From Pseudomonadota bacterium (GTDB taxonomy: Bacteria; Pseudomonadota; Alphaproteobacteria; Rhizobiales; Beijerinckiaceae): DNA of 22,866 nt. The notes under the pieces are model-generated. The model saw only the letters and a list, made by a program, of their open reading frames with translations. It was not told the origin of the DNA and did not search any database. Location of the stretch: NCBI GenBank assembly GCA_028876585.1, contig JAGWRL010000180.1, positions 1-22,866 on the forward strand, in the 5' to 3' direction. Shown here piece by piece: positions 14,862 through 22,866 of this stretch (position 1 is the stretch's first letter; each line of letters begins with the position of its first letter). Both the position numbers and the translations under genes were made by a program.

Positions 14862-15737
14862 TTACGCCGCCTCCTTCGCCGCGCCGCCGCCAAGCGAGGT
14901 TTCGTTCTCCACCGTGTCGATGGAGGGACGGTCTTTGTTGGGAATGGTCTTGCGGCCGAATTCGACGGCGACCTGCGGCATCGCCCCGTTCATGTAGGCG
15001 ATCAGCGCTTGTTTGACGAGCACGTAGAGGTGCAGTTGCTTGTCGCGCACCACCTTGATCTTGGAGGCGACCGGCGCGACCACGCCATAAGACAAAAAGA
15101 TGCCGCCGAAGGTGCCCACCAGCGCCGCGCCGATCAGGCCGCCGAGCACTTCCGGCGATTGGTCGAGCGCGCCCATGGCGTGAATGACGCCGAGCACGGC
15201 GGCGACGATGCCGAGCGCCGGCAGGCCGTCGGCCACCGCCTGAAACGAGTTGGACGGCTTCTCCTTCTCGTGGTGCAGCGTCTCGATCTCCTCGTCCATC
15301 AGCGCCTCGACCTCGTGGCTGCGGGCGTTGCCGATGATGATGATGCGGCAATAGTCGCAGATGAAGGTGACGAGATCGGCGTTGGCGAGCAGTTTGGGAA
15401 AGCCCTTGAAGATCTCGCTCTCCTTCGGGTTGTCGAAATGGCCCTCGACCTCGCTGCGCGACTTCGAGCGCAATTCGCGCATCAGGGCGTGCAGCACGCT
15501 CAACACGTCGAGATAGTCGCGCGGCTTGGGCGCCTTGTCGGTGACCGCCTCGACGAAAGCCTTGCCGCAATCCTTGATGGTGGCGAACGGGTTGGCGACG
15601 ATGAACACGCCCAGCGACGAGCCGCAGATGATGACGAACTCGAACGGCTGCACGAGCACTTCCAGATGGCCGCCGAGGGCGGAATAGCCGCCAATCATAC
15701 TGGCGAGCGCGATGACGAGACCGATGGCGAAATTCAC
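14862..15737 (-). CDS. motA: Flagellar motor stator protein MotA
   Basis: This 291-residue proton-channel stator subunit has four spans: about 2-20, 30-50, 170-195 and 203-225. FKGFPKLLANADLVTFICDYCRIIIIGNARSHEVEALMDEEIETL and VAVEFGRKTI are MotA hallmarks. The cytoplasmic loop has the conserved Arg and Glu that contact FliG (LRSKSRSEVEGHFDNP), but the spacing between them is four residues shorter than in E. coli (R90/E98). The start is GTG at 15735-15737 with GGAG nine bases upstream. It leads the operon motA-fliM-fliN-fliG-flhB. Its partner motB is not in the window. Confidence 0.96.
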   Translation of the reverse strand: MNFAIGLVIALASMIGGYSALGGHLEVLVQPFEFVIICGSSLGVFIVANPFATIKDCGKAFVEAVTDKAPKPRDYLDVLSVLHALMRELRSKSRSEVEGHFDNPKESEIFKGFPKLLANADLVTFICDYCRIIIIGNARSHEVEALMDEEIETLHHEKEKPSNSFQAVADGLPALGIVAAVLGVIHAMGALDQSPEVLGGLIGAALVGTFGGIFLSYGVVAPVASKIKVVRDKQLHLYVLVKQALIAYMNGAMPQVAVEFGRKTIPNKDRPSIDTVENETSLGGGAAKEAA

Positions 15738-15778
15738 GCTTGTCCACTCCCGCTCTTGGCCTCAATGCAATGGGGCCG

Positions 15779-15796
15779 CAGTCTTGCGCGAGACTG
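15779..15796. promoter_or_regulatory. 18-bp near-perfect palindrome between motA and flgF
   Basis: CAGTCTTGCGCGAGACTG pairs at 8 of 9 positions, with the remaining pair T/G. It lies 42 bases upstream of the motA start and about 100 bases upstream of flgF, in the only noncoding gap of the flagellar cluster. It could be an operator for a flagellar master regulator. Only the symmetry is seen. Confidence 0.45.
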
Positions 15797-15814
15797 GCGC
15801 CGCCGGGTCAGGTT

Positions 15815-15826
15815 CGGACAAGTCCG
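15815..15826. promoter_or_regulatory. Palindrome CGGAC-AA-GTCCG between motA and flgF
   Basis: Two 5-bp arms around AA lie 18 bases from the neighbouring 18-bp palindrome and 67 bases upstream of the flgF start. It may be a second regulatory site in the divergent promoter region. Function is unproven. Confidence 0.35.
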
Positions 15827-15892
15827 GCGCGCGAGTTTCTGGGTCCACAGCACGCGTCCGTTTGGTTTGCGCGTGAAACCTTGTCGGCGCGG

Positions 15893-16618
15893 ATGAAGAA
15901 CGGACTTTACGTCTCCCTCTCGGCCCAGATCTCGCTGGCGCGGCGGCTCGAAACGGTCGCCGCCAACATCGCCAACGCCAACACGCCCGGCTACCGGGTC
16001 GACGGCGTCTCGTTCGAGACCGAACTCGCCAAAGCCGGCGACCAGAACATCGCTTTCGTCAGCGAGGGCGCCGGCTATATCTCGCGCGCCTCGGGGCCGC
16101 TGATCCCCACCGGCAATCCGCTCGACATGGCGATCCAGGGCGAAGGCTGGTTCGCCATGCAGTCGAACGGGCAGACCATCTACACCCGCGACGGCCGCAT
16201 GCAGATGAACGACAGCGGCGGCCTGATCTCGCTCACCGGCGCGCCGATCCTCGATGCGGCGGGCGCGCCGATCCAGCTCGATCCCAGCGCCGGCGCGCCC
16301 GCGATCGCGCGCGACGGCATGGTGTCGCAGAACGGCCGCCAGGTTGGGGCCGTCGGTCTCTACGAACTCGATCCCGCTGCGCGGCTGATCCGCGCCGGCA
16401 CCTCCGGCTTCACCACCGACAAGCCGGCGCAGCCGATCCTCAACTTCACCGCCAACAGCGTCGTGCAGGGGTCCATCGAAGGCGCCAACGTCGATCCCGT
16501 GCGCGAGATGACGCGGATGATCGAGATCACCCGCACCTTCGACGGCGTCACCAATGGCGTCACGCAAACTGAGAACTCGTTGCAGGACGCGATCAAGACG
16601 CTGGGCGGGGCCGCATGA
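15893..16618 (+). CDS. flgF: Flagellar basal-body rod protein FlgF
   Basis: This 241-residue proximal-rod protein has the N-terminal rod signature (RRLETVAANIANANTPGY, 18-34), a central part with PTGNPLDMAIQGEGWFAM, and the C-terminal rod helix EGANVDPVREMTRMIEITRTF at about 197-216. Rod proteins lack a cleaved signal and are exported by the flagellar type III system. The ATG at 15893 gives the usual FlgF start (MKNGLYVSLSAQ). The frame is open upstream but that part overlaps the divergent promoter. There is no strong Shine-Dalgarno. The stop overlaps fliI (ATGA), an arrangement typical of Rhizobiales. Confidence 0.95.
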   Translation: MKNGLYVSLSAQISLARRLETVAANIANANTPGYRVDGVSFETELAKAGDQNIAFVSEGAGYISRASGPLIPTGNPLDMAIQGEGWFAMQSNGQTIYTRDGRMQMNDSGGLISLTGAPILDAAGAPIQLDPSAGAPAIARDGMVSQNGRQVGAVGLYELDPAARLIRAGTSGFTTDKPAQPILNFTANSVVQGSIEGANVDPVREMTRMIEITRTFDGVTNGVTQTENSLQDAIKTLGGAA

Positions 16619-18009
16619 GCATGGACTCAGACGCGCGCGAACGCGGGCGCGGCCCCCCGACCGTGCTCGACCGGTTGGAGGGCGTGCTGGCGCGCGGCCC
16701 CAAGCTGGCGCCGCGCGTGGCGGTCGGCGGCGTCGTCACCGAGATCGCCACCTCGCATTTCCGCGTCGCCGGCCTGTCGCGCTTCGTGCGGATGGGCGAG
16801 ATCGTGCGGCTGGGAACAGGCGAACGCGCCGGCATCGGCGAGGTCGTGCGCATCGATGATGCCGCGATCACCGTCAAACCGTTCGACGCGCGCTGCAACA
16901 CCGAGATCGGCGGGCGCGCCTATCGCGCCGAGAGCCTGACGTTGTGGCCCGACGAAAACTGGAAGGGCCGCGTCGTCGACGCGCTCGGCCGGCCGCTCGA
17001 CGACGCCGGCGCGTTGCCGATCGGCGAGCGCGCGATGGCGCTCGACGCCGAGCCGCCGCCGGCGATGCGGCGCGCGCGCGTGCGCGATCCCATCAAGACC
17101 GGCATCCGCGTCATCGACCTGTTCACGCCGCTGTGCGCCGGCCAGAGAATCGGCGTGTTCGCCGGCTCCGGCGTCGGCAAATCCTCGCTGCTCGCCATGC
17201 TCGCGCGCGCGCCCGATTTCGAGGCGGTGGTGATCGCGCTGGTGGGCGAGCGCGGCCGAGAAGTGCGCGAATTCCTCGACGACACGCTCGGCGACAACCG
17301 CGACAAGGCGGTGGTGGTCGTCTCCACCGGCGACGAAAGCCCGATGATGCGCCGGCTCGCGCCCAAGACCGCGATGTCGATCGCCGAATATTTCCGCGAT
17401 CGCGGCCAGTCGGTGCTGCTGATCGTCGATTCCGTCACCCGCTTCGCTCATGCCGCGCGCGACGTGGCGCTGGCGGCGGGCGAGCCGGCGGTGGCGCGCG
17501 GCTACGCGCCGAGCGTGTTCTCCGATCTGCCGCGCCTGCTGGAGCGCGCCGGCCCCGGCCCCGAAGGCGCCGGCGCGATCACCGGCGTGTTCTCCGTGCT
17601 GGTCGACGGCGACGACCACAACGATCCCGTCGCCGACAATATCCGCGGCACGCTCGACGGCCATATCGTGCTCGACCGCGCCATCGCCGATCAGGGCCGC
17701 TATCCCGCCGTCAACGTGCTGGGATCGATCTCGCGCATCTCGCAGCCGAACTGGACGCCGGAGCAGCGGGCGCTGGTGACGCGGCTGCGCGGCCTGATCG
17801 CGCGGTTCGAGGAAACGCGCGAGCTGCGGCTGATGGGCGGCTACAGCGCCGGGGCCGATCCGGTGCTCGATCAGGCGGTCAAGACCGTGCCGCGCATTTA
17901 CGACGCGATGACGCAAACGCTCAATTCGGCGCTGTGCGACGATCCGTTCGTCGAACTCGCCGCCGCGCTGCGAACCCCCGCCAAGGCCGAGGAAACCGCC
18001 AATGGATAG
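16615..18009 (+). CDS. fliI: Flagellum-specific ATP synthase FliI
   Basis: This 464-residue cytoplasmic ATPase unloads substrates at the export gate. It is homologous to F1-ATPase beta: an N-terminal barrel (about 30-105), RVIDLFTPLCAGQRIGVFAG, Walker A GSGVGKSS (184-191), GERGREVREFL, Walker B LLIVDSVTRFAHAARD, and the conserved RGYAPSVFSDLPRLLERAG. The length and motifs are complete. ATG 16615 overlaps the flgF stop by four bases; the stop overlaps the next gene by 8 bases. Confidence 0.97.
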   Translation: MSMDSDARERGRGPPTVLDRLEGVLARGPKLAPRVAVGGVVTEIATSHFRVAGLSRFVRMGEIVRLGTGERAGIGEVVRIDDAAITVKPFDARCNTEIGGRAYRAESLTLWPDENWKGRVVDALGRPLDDAGALPIGERAMALDAEPPPAMRRARVRDPIKTGIRVIDLFTPLCAGQRIGVFAGSGVGKSSLLAMLARAPDFEAVVIALVGERGREVREFLDDTLGDNRDKAVVVVSTGDESPMMRRLAPKTAMSIAEYFRDRGQSVLLIVDSVTRFAHAARDVALAAGEPAVARGYAPSVFSDLPRLLERAGPGPEGAGAITGVFSVLVDGDDHNDPVADNIRGTLDGHIVLDRAIADQGRYPAVNVLGSISRISQPNWTPEQRALVTRLRGLIARFEETRELRLMGGYSAGADPVLDQAVKTVPRIYDAMTQTLNSALCDDPFVELAAALRTPAKAEETANG

Positions 18010-18544
18010 CAAGAAATCGCTCGCCGCGGCGCTCGGCGCGGCGACCGGTCTGGCGGCGGCGCGCGTCGTCGATCTCGCGCTGATCGGCGCCAGCGTGTTC
18101 ACGGCGGCGAGCGCGGTGGGCTTCGCCGGCTACATGACGCTGACGGGGGTCGGCAAGCCGATGATCTTCGGCATGGACCATCTCGCCATATTCGCGCAGC
18201 CGAGCCACCCCCATCGCGCGGAGGCGGCCAAATTCGGCCCGCCCGACACCAATCCGATCGGCGCGCTGCCGCACGACAAGGATCACGTCAGCGGCTATAC
18301 GCTGGTCGGCGCGCAGGCGCGCTTCGCCTGGCTGCGCGAGGGCAACCGCATCTTCGCCGTGCGCCCCGGCGAGGAGGTGCCGCGCCTGGGCCGGGTCGCC
18401 GCGATCGAGCAGCGCGAAGGGCGCTGGACTTTGGTTGACGAGAAAGGCGCCGCGATGATCGTCAGCGCCTTGGTCGACATCATGCCGACGGGCGGCGTGC
18501 GCTTCGGCAAGAAGATGATATTTGGCGACGACGCGCCGCGCTGA
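18002..18544 (+). CDS. Unrecognised membrane-anchored protein, cotranscribed with fliI
   Basis: I do not recognise a named family. The 180-residue protein has one hydrophobic span at about 24-48 (DLALIGASVFTAASAVGFAGYMTL), a short N-terminal cytoplasmic part and a C-terminal domain outside. The segment GYTLVGAQARFAWLREGNRIFAVRPGEEVPRLGRVAAIEQREGRW (99-141) resembles the small beta domain of GspC/PilP-type secretion proteins by eye (inference, weak). The ATG at 18002 lies 8 bases inside fliI with GAGGAAA just upstream, so translation is coupled. A role in basal-body or export function is suggested by the operon alone. Confidence 0.8.
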   Translation: MDSKKSLAAALGAATGLAAARVVDLALIGASVFTAASAVGFAGYMTLTGVGKPMIFGMDHLAIFAQPSHPHRAEAAKFGPPDTNPIGALPHDKDHVSGYTLVGAQARFAWLREGNRIFAVRPGEEVPRLGRVAAIEQREGRWTLVDEKGAAMIVSALVDIMPTGGVRFGKKMIFGDDAPR

Positions 18545-18556
18545 ACGGCGCGCGCC

Positions 18557-19000
18557 TCATTTCTTCGCCGCGCTCTCCGGCTTCGGCGGACCATGGCGGA
18601 ACATGTCGTCCGCGATCTCCTTCTGCTGCGGCGTGAGATCGGCGTAAAGCATCTGCATGGCCCCCGCCATGCGCGACACATTCTGCGCGTGGCGCTCGGC
18701 GATCGACGCGTAGCGGTTGAGGTTCTCCGGCGCGCTCATCTTGTCGCGGTCGCCGCCGTCCTGTTTCGCCGTCGCGTCCATCGCCTGCGCATTGTCCAGC
18801 ATGACCTGCGCGAAGGCGTTCCAATCGGCGTCCTGCTCCTTGGTGATCTTCAGCGTCGCGTACATGTCGCGGATACGGGCTTCCACCAGGGCCTGACGCT
18901 TGTCCGGCGCGGCGGCCGCGTCATCGGCGAAGCCGCCCGACGACCAGCTCAAAGTCAGCGCGAGCGCGGCCGAGGCGAAAACATAGGCGTTCAATCGCAT
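18557..19000 (-). CDS. LTxxQ-motif (Spy/CpxP-like) periplasmic protein
   Basis: This 147-residue exported protein has a signal peptide at about 1-25 (NAYVFASAALALTLSWSSGGFA) and a helical mature part with LTPQQK at 122-127, the signature of the Spy/CpxP family. An earlier LKITKEQ (50-56) is probably the first, looser copy of the same motif. Family members are periplasmic chaperones or envelope-stress sensors. The last 12 residues are Pro/Lys-rich. The gene converges with the fliI operon (12 bases between stops) and lies 39 bases downstream of the glycine-rich exported protein, probably in one transcript. Confidence 0.85.
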   Translation of the reverse strand: MRLNAYVFASAALALTLSWSSGGFADDAAAAPDKRQALVEARIRDMYATLKITKEQDADWNAFAQVMLDNAQAMDATAKQDGGDRDKMSAPENLNRYASIAERHAQNVSRMAGAMQMLYADLTPQQKEIADDMFRHGPPKPESAAKK

Positions 19001-19039
19001 GTTTGGATTCCGTTCTGTTGTTGAGAAAATTGGTTGATC

Positions 19040-19429
19040 TCAGTCGCCGTCGTCGTCGCCGCCGCCGTAATAGACGGGCGGCGGCGCGTAGCCGGGCTGC
19101 CCATAAAAGCCGGGAGGCCCGCCGTAGCCATAGCCATTGCCATAGCCTCCGTCGTTCATCGCCCCGCCGAGAAGGGCGCCGGCGGCCAAACCGATGATGC
19201 CGCCCGCCACGCCGCTGGCGATTTCTCCGCCGCCGCCGCCCCAGCCGCGCTGCTGGCGCCAACCCTGCTGGTCGCGCCAATTATGGCCGCCATGCCAATC
19301 GCCCCGGTGATGCCAGCGTCCATCGGCGAAAGTGGGCGAGGCCGAGGCGAGCATCGCCGCCGCCAGCGCCAGCGCGCCGGCGACGCGCAGGGCTCGCGAT
19401 TTGGTCGTTTTTGTCCCCAGATATGTCAT
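19040..19429 (-). CDS. Exported glycine-zipper, Gly/Tyr-rich protein
   Basis: This 129-residue protein has a signal peptide at about 1-36 (KSRALRVAGALALAAAMLASASPTFA), a His/Trp-rich segment (37-60), then a glycine zipper at about 69-90 (IASGVAGGIIGLAAGALLGG), a motif in envelope proteins that inserts into or packs against membranes. The tail is Gly/Tyr/Pro-rich (GGYGNGYGYGGPP) ending in DDDGD. The start is the ATG at 19427-19429 with AAAGG upstream; the longer open frame (to 19552) adds an arginine-rich stretch unlike the rest. The function is unknown; outer-membrane or cell-surface location is likely. Confidence 0.8.
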   Translation of the reverse strand: MTYLGTKTTKSRALRVAGALALAAAMLASASPTFADGRWHHRGDWHGGHNWRDQQGWRQQRGWGGGGGEIASGVAGGIIGLAAGALLGGAMNDGGYGNGYGYGGPPGFYGQPGYAPPPVYYGGGDDDGD

Positions 19430-19564
19430 GGAGCGCCTTTCCGAATATCCGCGGCGCGGCGATTCTAACCCGCGCCGCGACCGGTATATCCGCGCATCCC
19501 ATTGCGGCGCGTTTGCGACGGCCCGCCGCCATTCTTCTAAATAAAAATTCACAAATAAACGAAG

Positions 19565-19595
19565 CCCGTCAGCGACTTACTCCGGCGCCGACGGG
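19565..19595 (-). terminator. Hairpin, possible terminator of the AraC-type gene
   Basis: Left arm CCCGTCAGCG and right arm CGCCGACGGG pair at 9 of 10 positions around an 11-base loop. On the minus strand the hairpin is about 100 bases after the AraC-type stop and is followed by TTCGTTTATTTG, so it can act as a Rho-independent terminator. The 19596-19694 remainder shows no gene or motif. Confidence 0.5.
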
Positions 19596-19694
19596 ATTGG
19601 TGATTGGAAGGCCGGCTCGTTGACGGGGTGTTGTCGCGCAAGACCCTCGGAGCGCGCCCGTGTTCGCCAGCGCGTCCCACGCCTCCCCCCAGGA

Positions 19695-20534
19695 TCAGAA
19701 ACGTTCTCCCAGCAGGCGATAGCACCAGAACGCCGGATGCGTCTTGATCAAGGCGTTGAGACGAACGGGGGAAAAGCCCGTCGCCCGGCGCACCGCCCGC
19801 CCCATATGCGATTGGTCGGCAAATCCCGCATCCAACGCCACGTCGGCGGGCGGCGACGTCCCGTTCCTTTTGACCAGCGCATGGAGTTCCTCAAGCCGGG
19901 CGTGGAAGGCGAGCGAGCGGCCGTCGAGCCCCGTCCAATGCCTCAACCTTCGTTGCCACGCGCGCAAGCTCCGCCCCGGACCGGAGACGGCGCTTTGGGC
20001 GAGAAGCGACCTCGTCCAATCCGCGATTTTGTCGCCTCCGCTCCATGACGGGAAACCGCTCTTCTGTCTCGCCTTCGCCCACAACGGGTCCAAGGCGTCC
20101 TCGACCGCGCGCCAGAACGCAGGGATGTCGTCGCACGGCGCGCCGCTTTCGAGGATCGAGCGGAGCGCATGTGGAACGGGCGCCCCGGAAATGTCGGCAA
20201 GCGTCGCCGGCGAAACCCCGGTGAGCCGCGTCCAGGCGTCGGGATAGAAGCCGATGCTGATGGCGAAGACCGGGCCGGGGTTCCAACTCGTGAATGGCCG
20301 GCTCTGCGGCCCGGAGAGCGTGACGGCGCCCAGCGCCAGGGCGGTTGGGGCCTCGCGCGCCGCTCCGCCCAAAGCCATTCGCGTTTCGCCTTCGAACACA
20401 CGGGTCAGCGTGACGAGCGGAGAGGCGGGAAAATAATTGAACCGCTCGGCGTCCGTGAGCGCGACGCCGCGCGTATCCCTTACGATCGCGGCGAAGACAC
20501 ACCCGCCCAGAGCGGTTCTAGGCAAGAGGATCAT
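19695..20534 (-). CDS. AraC family transcriptional regulator
   Basis: This 279-residue regulator has an N-terminal sensing part (about 1-170) without a recognised motif, and two C-terminal helix-turn-helix units: SLRAWQRRLRHWTG (189-202) and PADVALDAGFADQSHMGRAVRRATGFSP (229-256), ending with RLNALIK. The second unit matches the AraC signature well. The start is uncertain: ATG at 20532-20534 is chosen; ATG at 20577-20579 or 20619-20621 would add 15 or 29 residues. The gene is divergent from the alpha/beta hydrolase across a short gap and probably controls it. Codon use is less biased than in the flagellar block. Confidence 0.85.
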   Translation of the reverse strand: MILLPRTALGGCVFAAIVRDTRGVALTDAERFNYFPASPLVTLTRVFEGETRMALGGAAREAPTALALGAVTLSGPQSRPFTSWNPGPVFAISIGFYPDAWTRLTGVSPATLADISGAPVPHALRSILESGAPCDDIPAFWRAVEDALDPLWAKARQKSGFPSWSGGDKIADWTRSLLAQSAVSGPGRSLRAWQRRLRHWTGLDGRSLAFHARLEELHALVKRNGTSPPADVALDAGFADQSHMGRAVRRATGFSPVRLNALIKTHPAFWCYRLLGERF

Positions 20535-20638
20535 GGAGGTCCGGGGCAAGCGCAAGCTCCCGATGCGTGTCGCGATCATTCTATCCGCGCGGCGCGGCGA
20601 CCGCCAGACCGACGGCGCCAAACTGAAAGTGCCTCCCC

Positions 20639-21724
20639 ATGCCGCGAATACGATTTGAGGGGCCTGCGTCCCTTCGCATGTCCAGCTTCATCGCCCTGAA
20701 CAAAGCCGCGATCGCCACTTACAAGGACCGCCTGCTTGGACGGAAAGCCGAGCCGACGTGGGATGTGGATCTCGAAATCGGGGTCCGTTTCTGGCGACGT
20801 CAGTTCGCGCTGGCGATGGAAGCCGGCGATATTCGCACGGGCCGCGCGATCCTCGACAGTTTGCAGACGGAAACGCCGGACGTCTACGAGGTCGATGCGT
20901 CCACGCAGACGCGGCCGCGAGGGACGTGGTATAGGCCGCGCCACGGGAAAAGCGATTGCGTCGTCCTCTATTTCCATGGCGGCGGCTACGCCTTTTATGG
21001 GGCGATGAGCCGTCGCTTCGGCGCGATGCTGGCGCATCACATAGGCGCCCCGGTGTTCGCGCCCGATTATCGGCTGACGCCCGAACATCCTCATCCCGCG
21101 CAGGCGGAAGACGCGATGGCCGCCTGGCGCGGCGTGACGGCCGACAGGTCGCCGAAACGCATCGTCGTCATTGGCGATAGTGCCGGCGGTCACATGATGC
21201 TCTGCCTGCTGCTCAACCTTAAGGAGGCCGGACTGCCGCAGCCGGCGCTCGCAATCGGTCTTTGCCCCTGGACCGACATCGGGGACCGAGGCGCCAGCCT
21301 GCGCGACAACGACCGATACGATCTCGTCCAGGGATGGATGGCCTTGCGCTTCGGGCAATGGCTCGACCCCGAAGGCCGTTTCGGTCGCGCGGCGCTGTCG
21401 CCGATCGCGCATGATTTCAGCGGCTGCGCGCCGCTCTACCTCCAGTCCGGAGGGCGCGAAGTCCTGCGCGACATGATCTGTGAATTCGCGCAGAAACAGG
21501 CGCGCGCCGGCGCGGACGTCCTGCTCGACGTCTGGCCGGCGATGCCGCACGATTTCCAACTGTTCGACAGCACGCAAGCGGCGTCGATCGAAGCGCTGCA
21601 ACGGATCGCCGCATCCGTGCGTCACGCGATGAGCGAAGACGAAAGCTTTGGTCCCGGTGAAAGGACCGAAGTCTCGTCGGAAAGCGGATGGGCGTTTTCG
21701 CCCGGCTGGGAGTTTGCGGGATGA
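20639..21724 (+). CDS. Alpha/beta hydrolase, HSL (type IV) esterase family
   Basis: This 361-residue hydrolase has the HSL oxyanion motif HGGG (113-116) and the nucleophile elbow GDSAGG with Ser181. His304 in WPAMPHDF is the catalytic base. At the usual Asp position the sequence is GGREVLRD, so Glu274 probably takes that role, as I recall for part of this family. There is no signal peptide, so it is cytosolic; it likely cleaves small esters or lactones. The start may instead be ATG 20678 (MSSFIALNKAA), 13 residues later. Codons such as ATA (20648 and near 21041) and AGG occur, rare in the neighbours. The acidic tail after residue 330 is not part of the fold. Confidence 0.88.
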   Translation: MPRIRFEGPASLRMSSFIALNKAAIATYKDRLLGRKAEPTWDVDLEIGVRFWRRQFALAMEAGDIRTGRAILDSLQTETPDVYEVDASTQTRPRGTWYRPRHGKSDCVVLYFHGGGYAFYGAMSRRFGAMLAHHIGAPVFAPDYRLTPEHPHPAQAEDAMAAWRGVTADRSPKRIVVIGDSAGGHMMLCLLLNLKEAGLPQPALAIGLCPWTDIGDRGASLRDNDRYDLVQGWMALRFGQWLDPEGRFGRAALSPIAHDFSGCAPLYLQSGGREVLRDMICEFAQKQARAGADVLLDVWPAMPHDFQLFDSTQAASIEALQRIAASVRHAMSEDESFGPGERTEVSSESGWAFSPGWEFAG

Positions 21725-21813
21725 GTTTTTCGTTGCGGATCGCGTCGGGGATTGGCGGCGGCGTCGCTAATTCCCGCCCGCGACGCCGAGCCGTCGTCGG
21801 CGCGACGCGCGAT

Positions 21814-21830
21814 CCCCGGCGTCTCCGGGG
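21814..21830. terminator. GC-rich hairpin between the hydrolase and gyrB
   Basis: CCCCGG-CGTCT-CCGGGG forms a 6-bp stem in the 127-base gap between the converging hydrolase and gyrB genes. No T-run follows on either strand, so termination is only a possibility. Nothing else is seen in the gap. Confidence 0.3.
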
Positions 21831-21851
21831 TCGCCCCGAAACCGCCGCCGC

Positions 21852-22866
<1,015 letters not shown>

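Noticed and set aside
16627..18102. 491-codon minus-strand frame opposite fliI
   Set aside because: Antisense to fliI, rich in Arg/His/Asp repeats typical of reversed high-GC coding sequence.

Overview
The window is high-GC bacterial DNA that looks like an alphaproteobacterium of the order Hyphomicrobiales (Rhizobiales). The main reason is the flagellar cluster: motA-fliM-fliN-fliG-flhB on the minus strand, divergent from flgF-fliI on the plus strand, is an order typical of that group. A long GyrB tail ending in NVANLDV and REP-like palindromes of a type common in these genomes agree with this. Genus cannot be told from the sequence. The region is gene-dense: no gap exceeds 300 bases, and the longest (about 190 bases, 5561-5753) holds an inverted pair of palindromic repeats.

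Region 1 (1-5560) is a catabolic and uptake divergon. On the minus strand, a fumarylacetoacetate-hydrolase-family gene is followed by a cyclase-family metal hydrolase that runs off the left edge. On the plus strand lie a periplasmic binding protein, a GntR/FCD regulator, an ABC ATPase and two permeases. All four plus-strand junctions are 4-base stop/start overlaps (GTGA, TTGA, ATGA, ATGA), so the regulator is built into the transporter operon. A GTATAC-centred site in the 91-base divergent gap is a candidate operator. The likely job is import and hydrolysis of a small, probably ring-derived, organic acid; the substrate is unknown.

Region 2 (5561-10584) holds the repeat pair, a methyl-accepting chemotaxis protein (minus) with a C-terminal CheR/CheB-type tether, and a MarR regulator (minus). 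The MarR gene is divergent from a two-component Rieske oxygenase system (oxygenase plus flavin/2Fe-2S reductase). A perfect GTTGAC-AA-GTCAAC palindrome overlaps the oxygenase -35 box, so MarR control of the oxygenase can be read from the sequence.

Region 3 (10588-18544) is the flagellar cluster. The minus-strand operon (motA, fliM, fliN, fliG, flhB) ends in an unrecognised 142-residue gene and a PilZ-domain gene, both coupled to flhB by 4-base overlaps. This suggests cyclic-di-GMP control of the motor. The plus-strand operon is flgF, fliI and an unrecognised single-membrane-span protein. The divergent gap carries two palindromes.

Region 4 (18557-22866) holds an LTxxQ (Spy/CpxP-like) periplasmic protein and a glycine-zipper exported protein (both minus), an AraC-type regulator (minus) divergent from an HSL-type alpha/beta hydrolase (plus), and the 3' part of gyrB (minus), cut by the right edge.

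Most start sites were chosen from overlaps and Shine-Dalgarno matches. Several are GTG or TTG. Functions rest on motifs read by eye; no database search was run.
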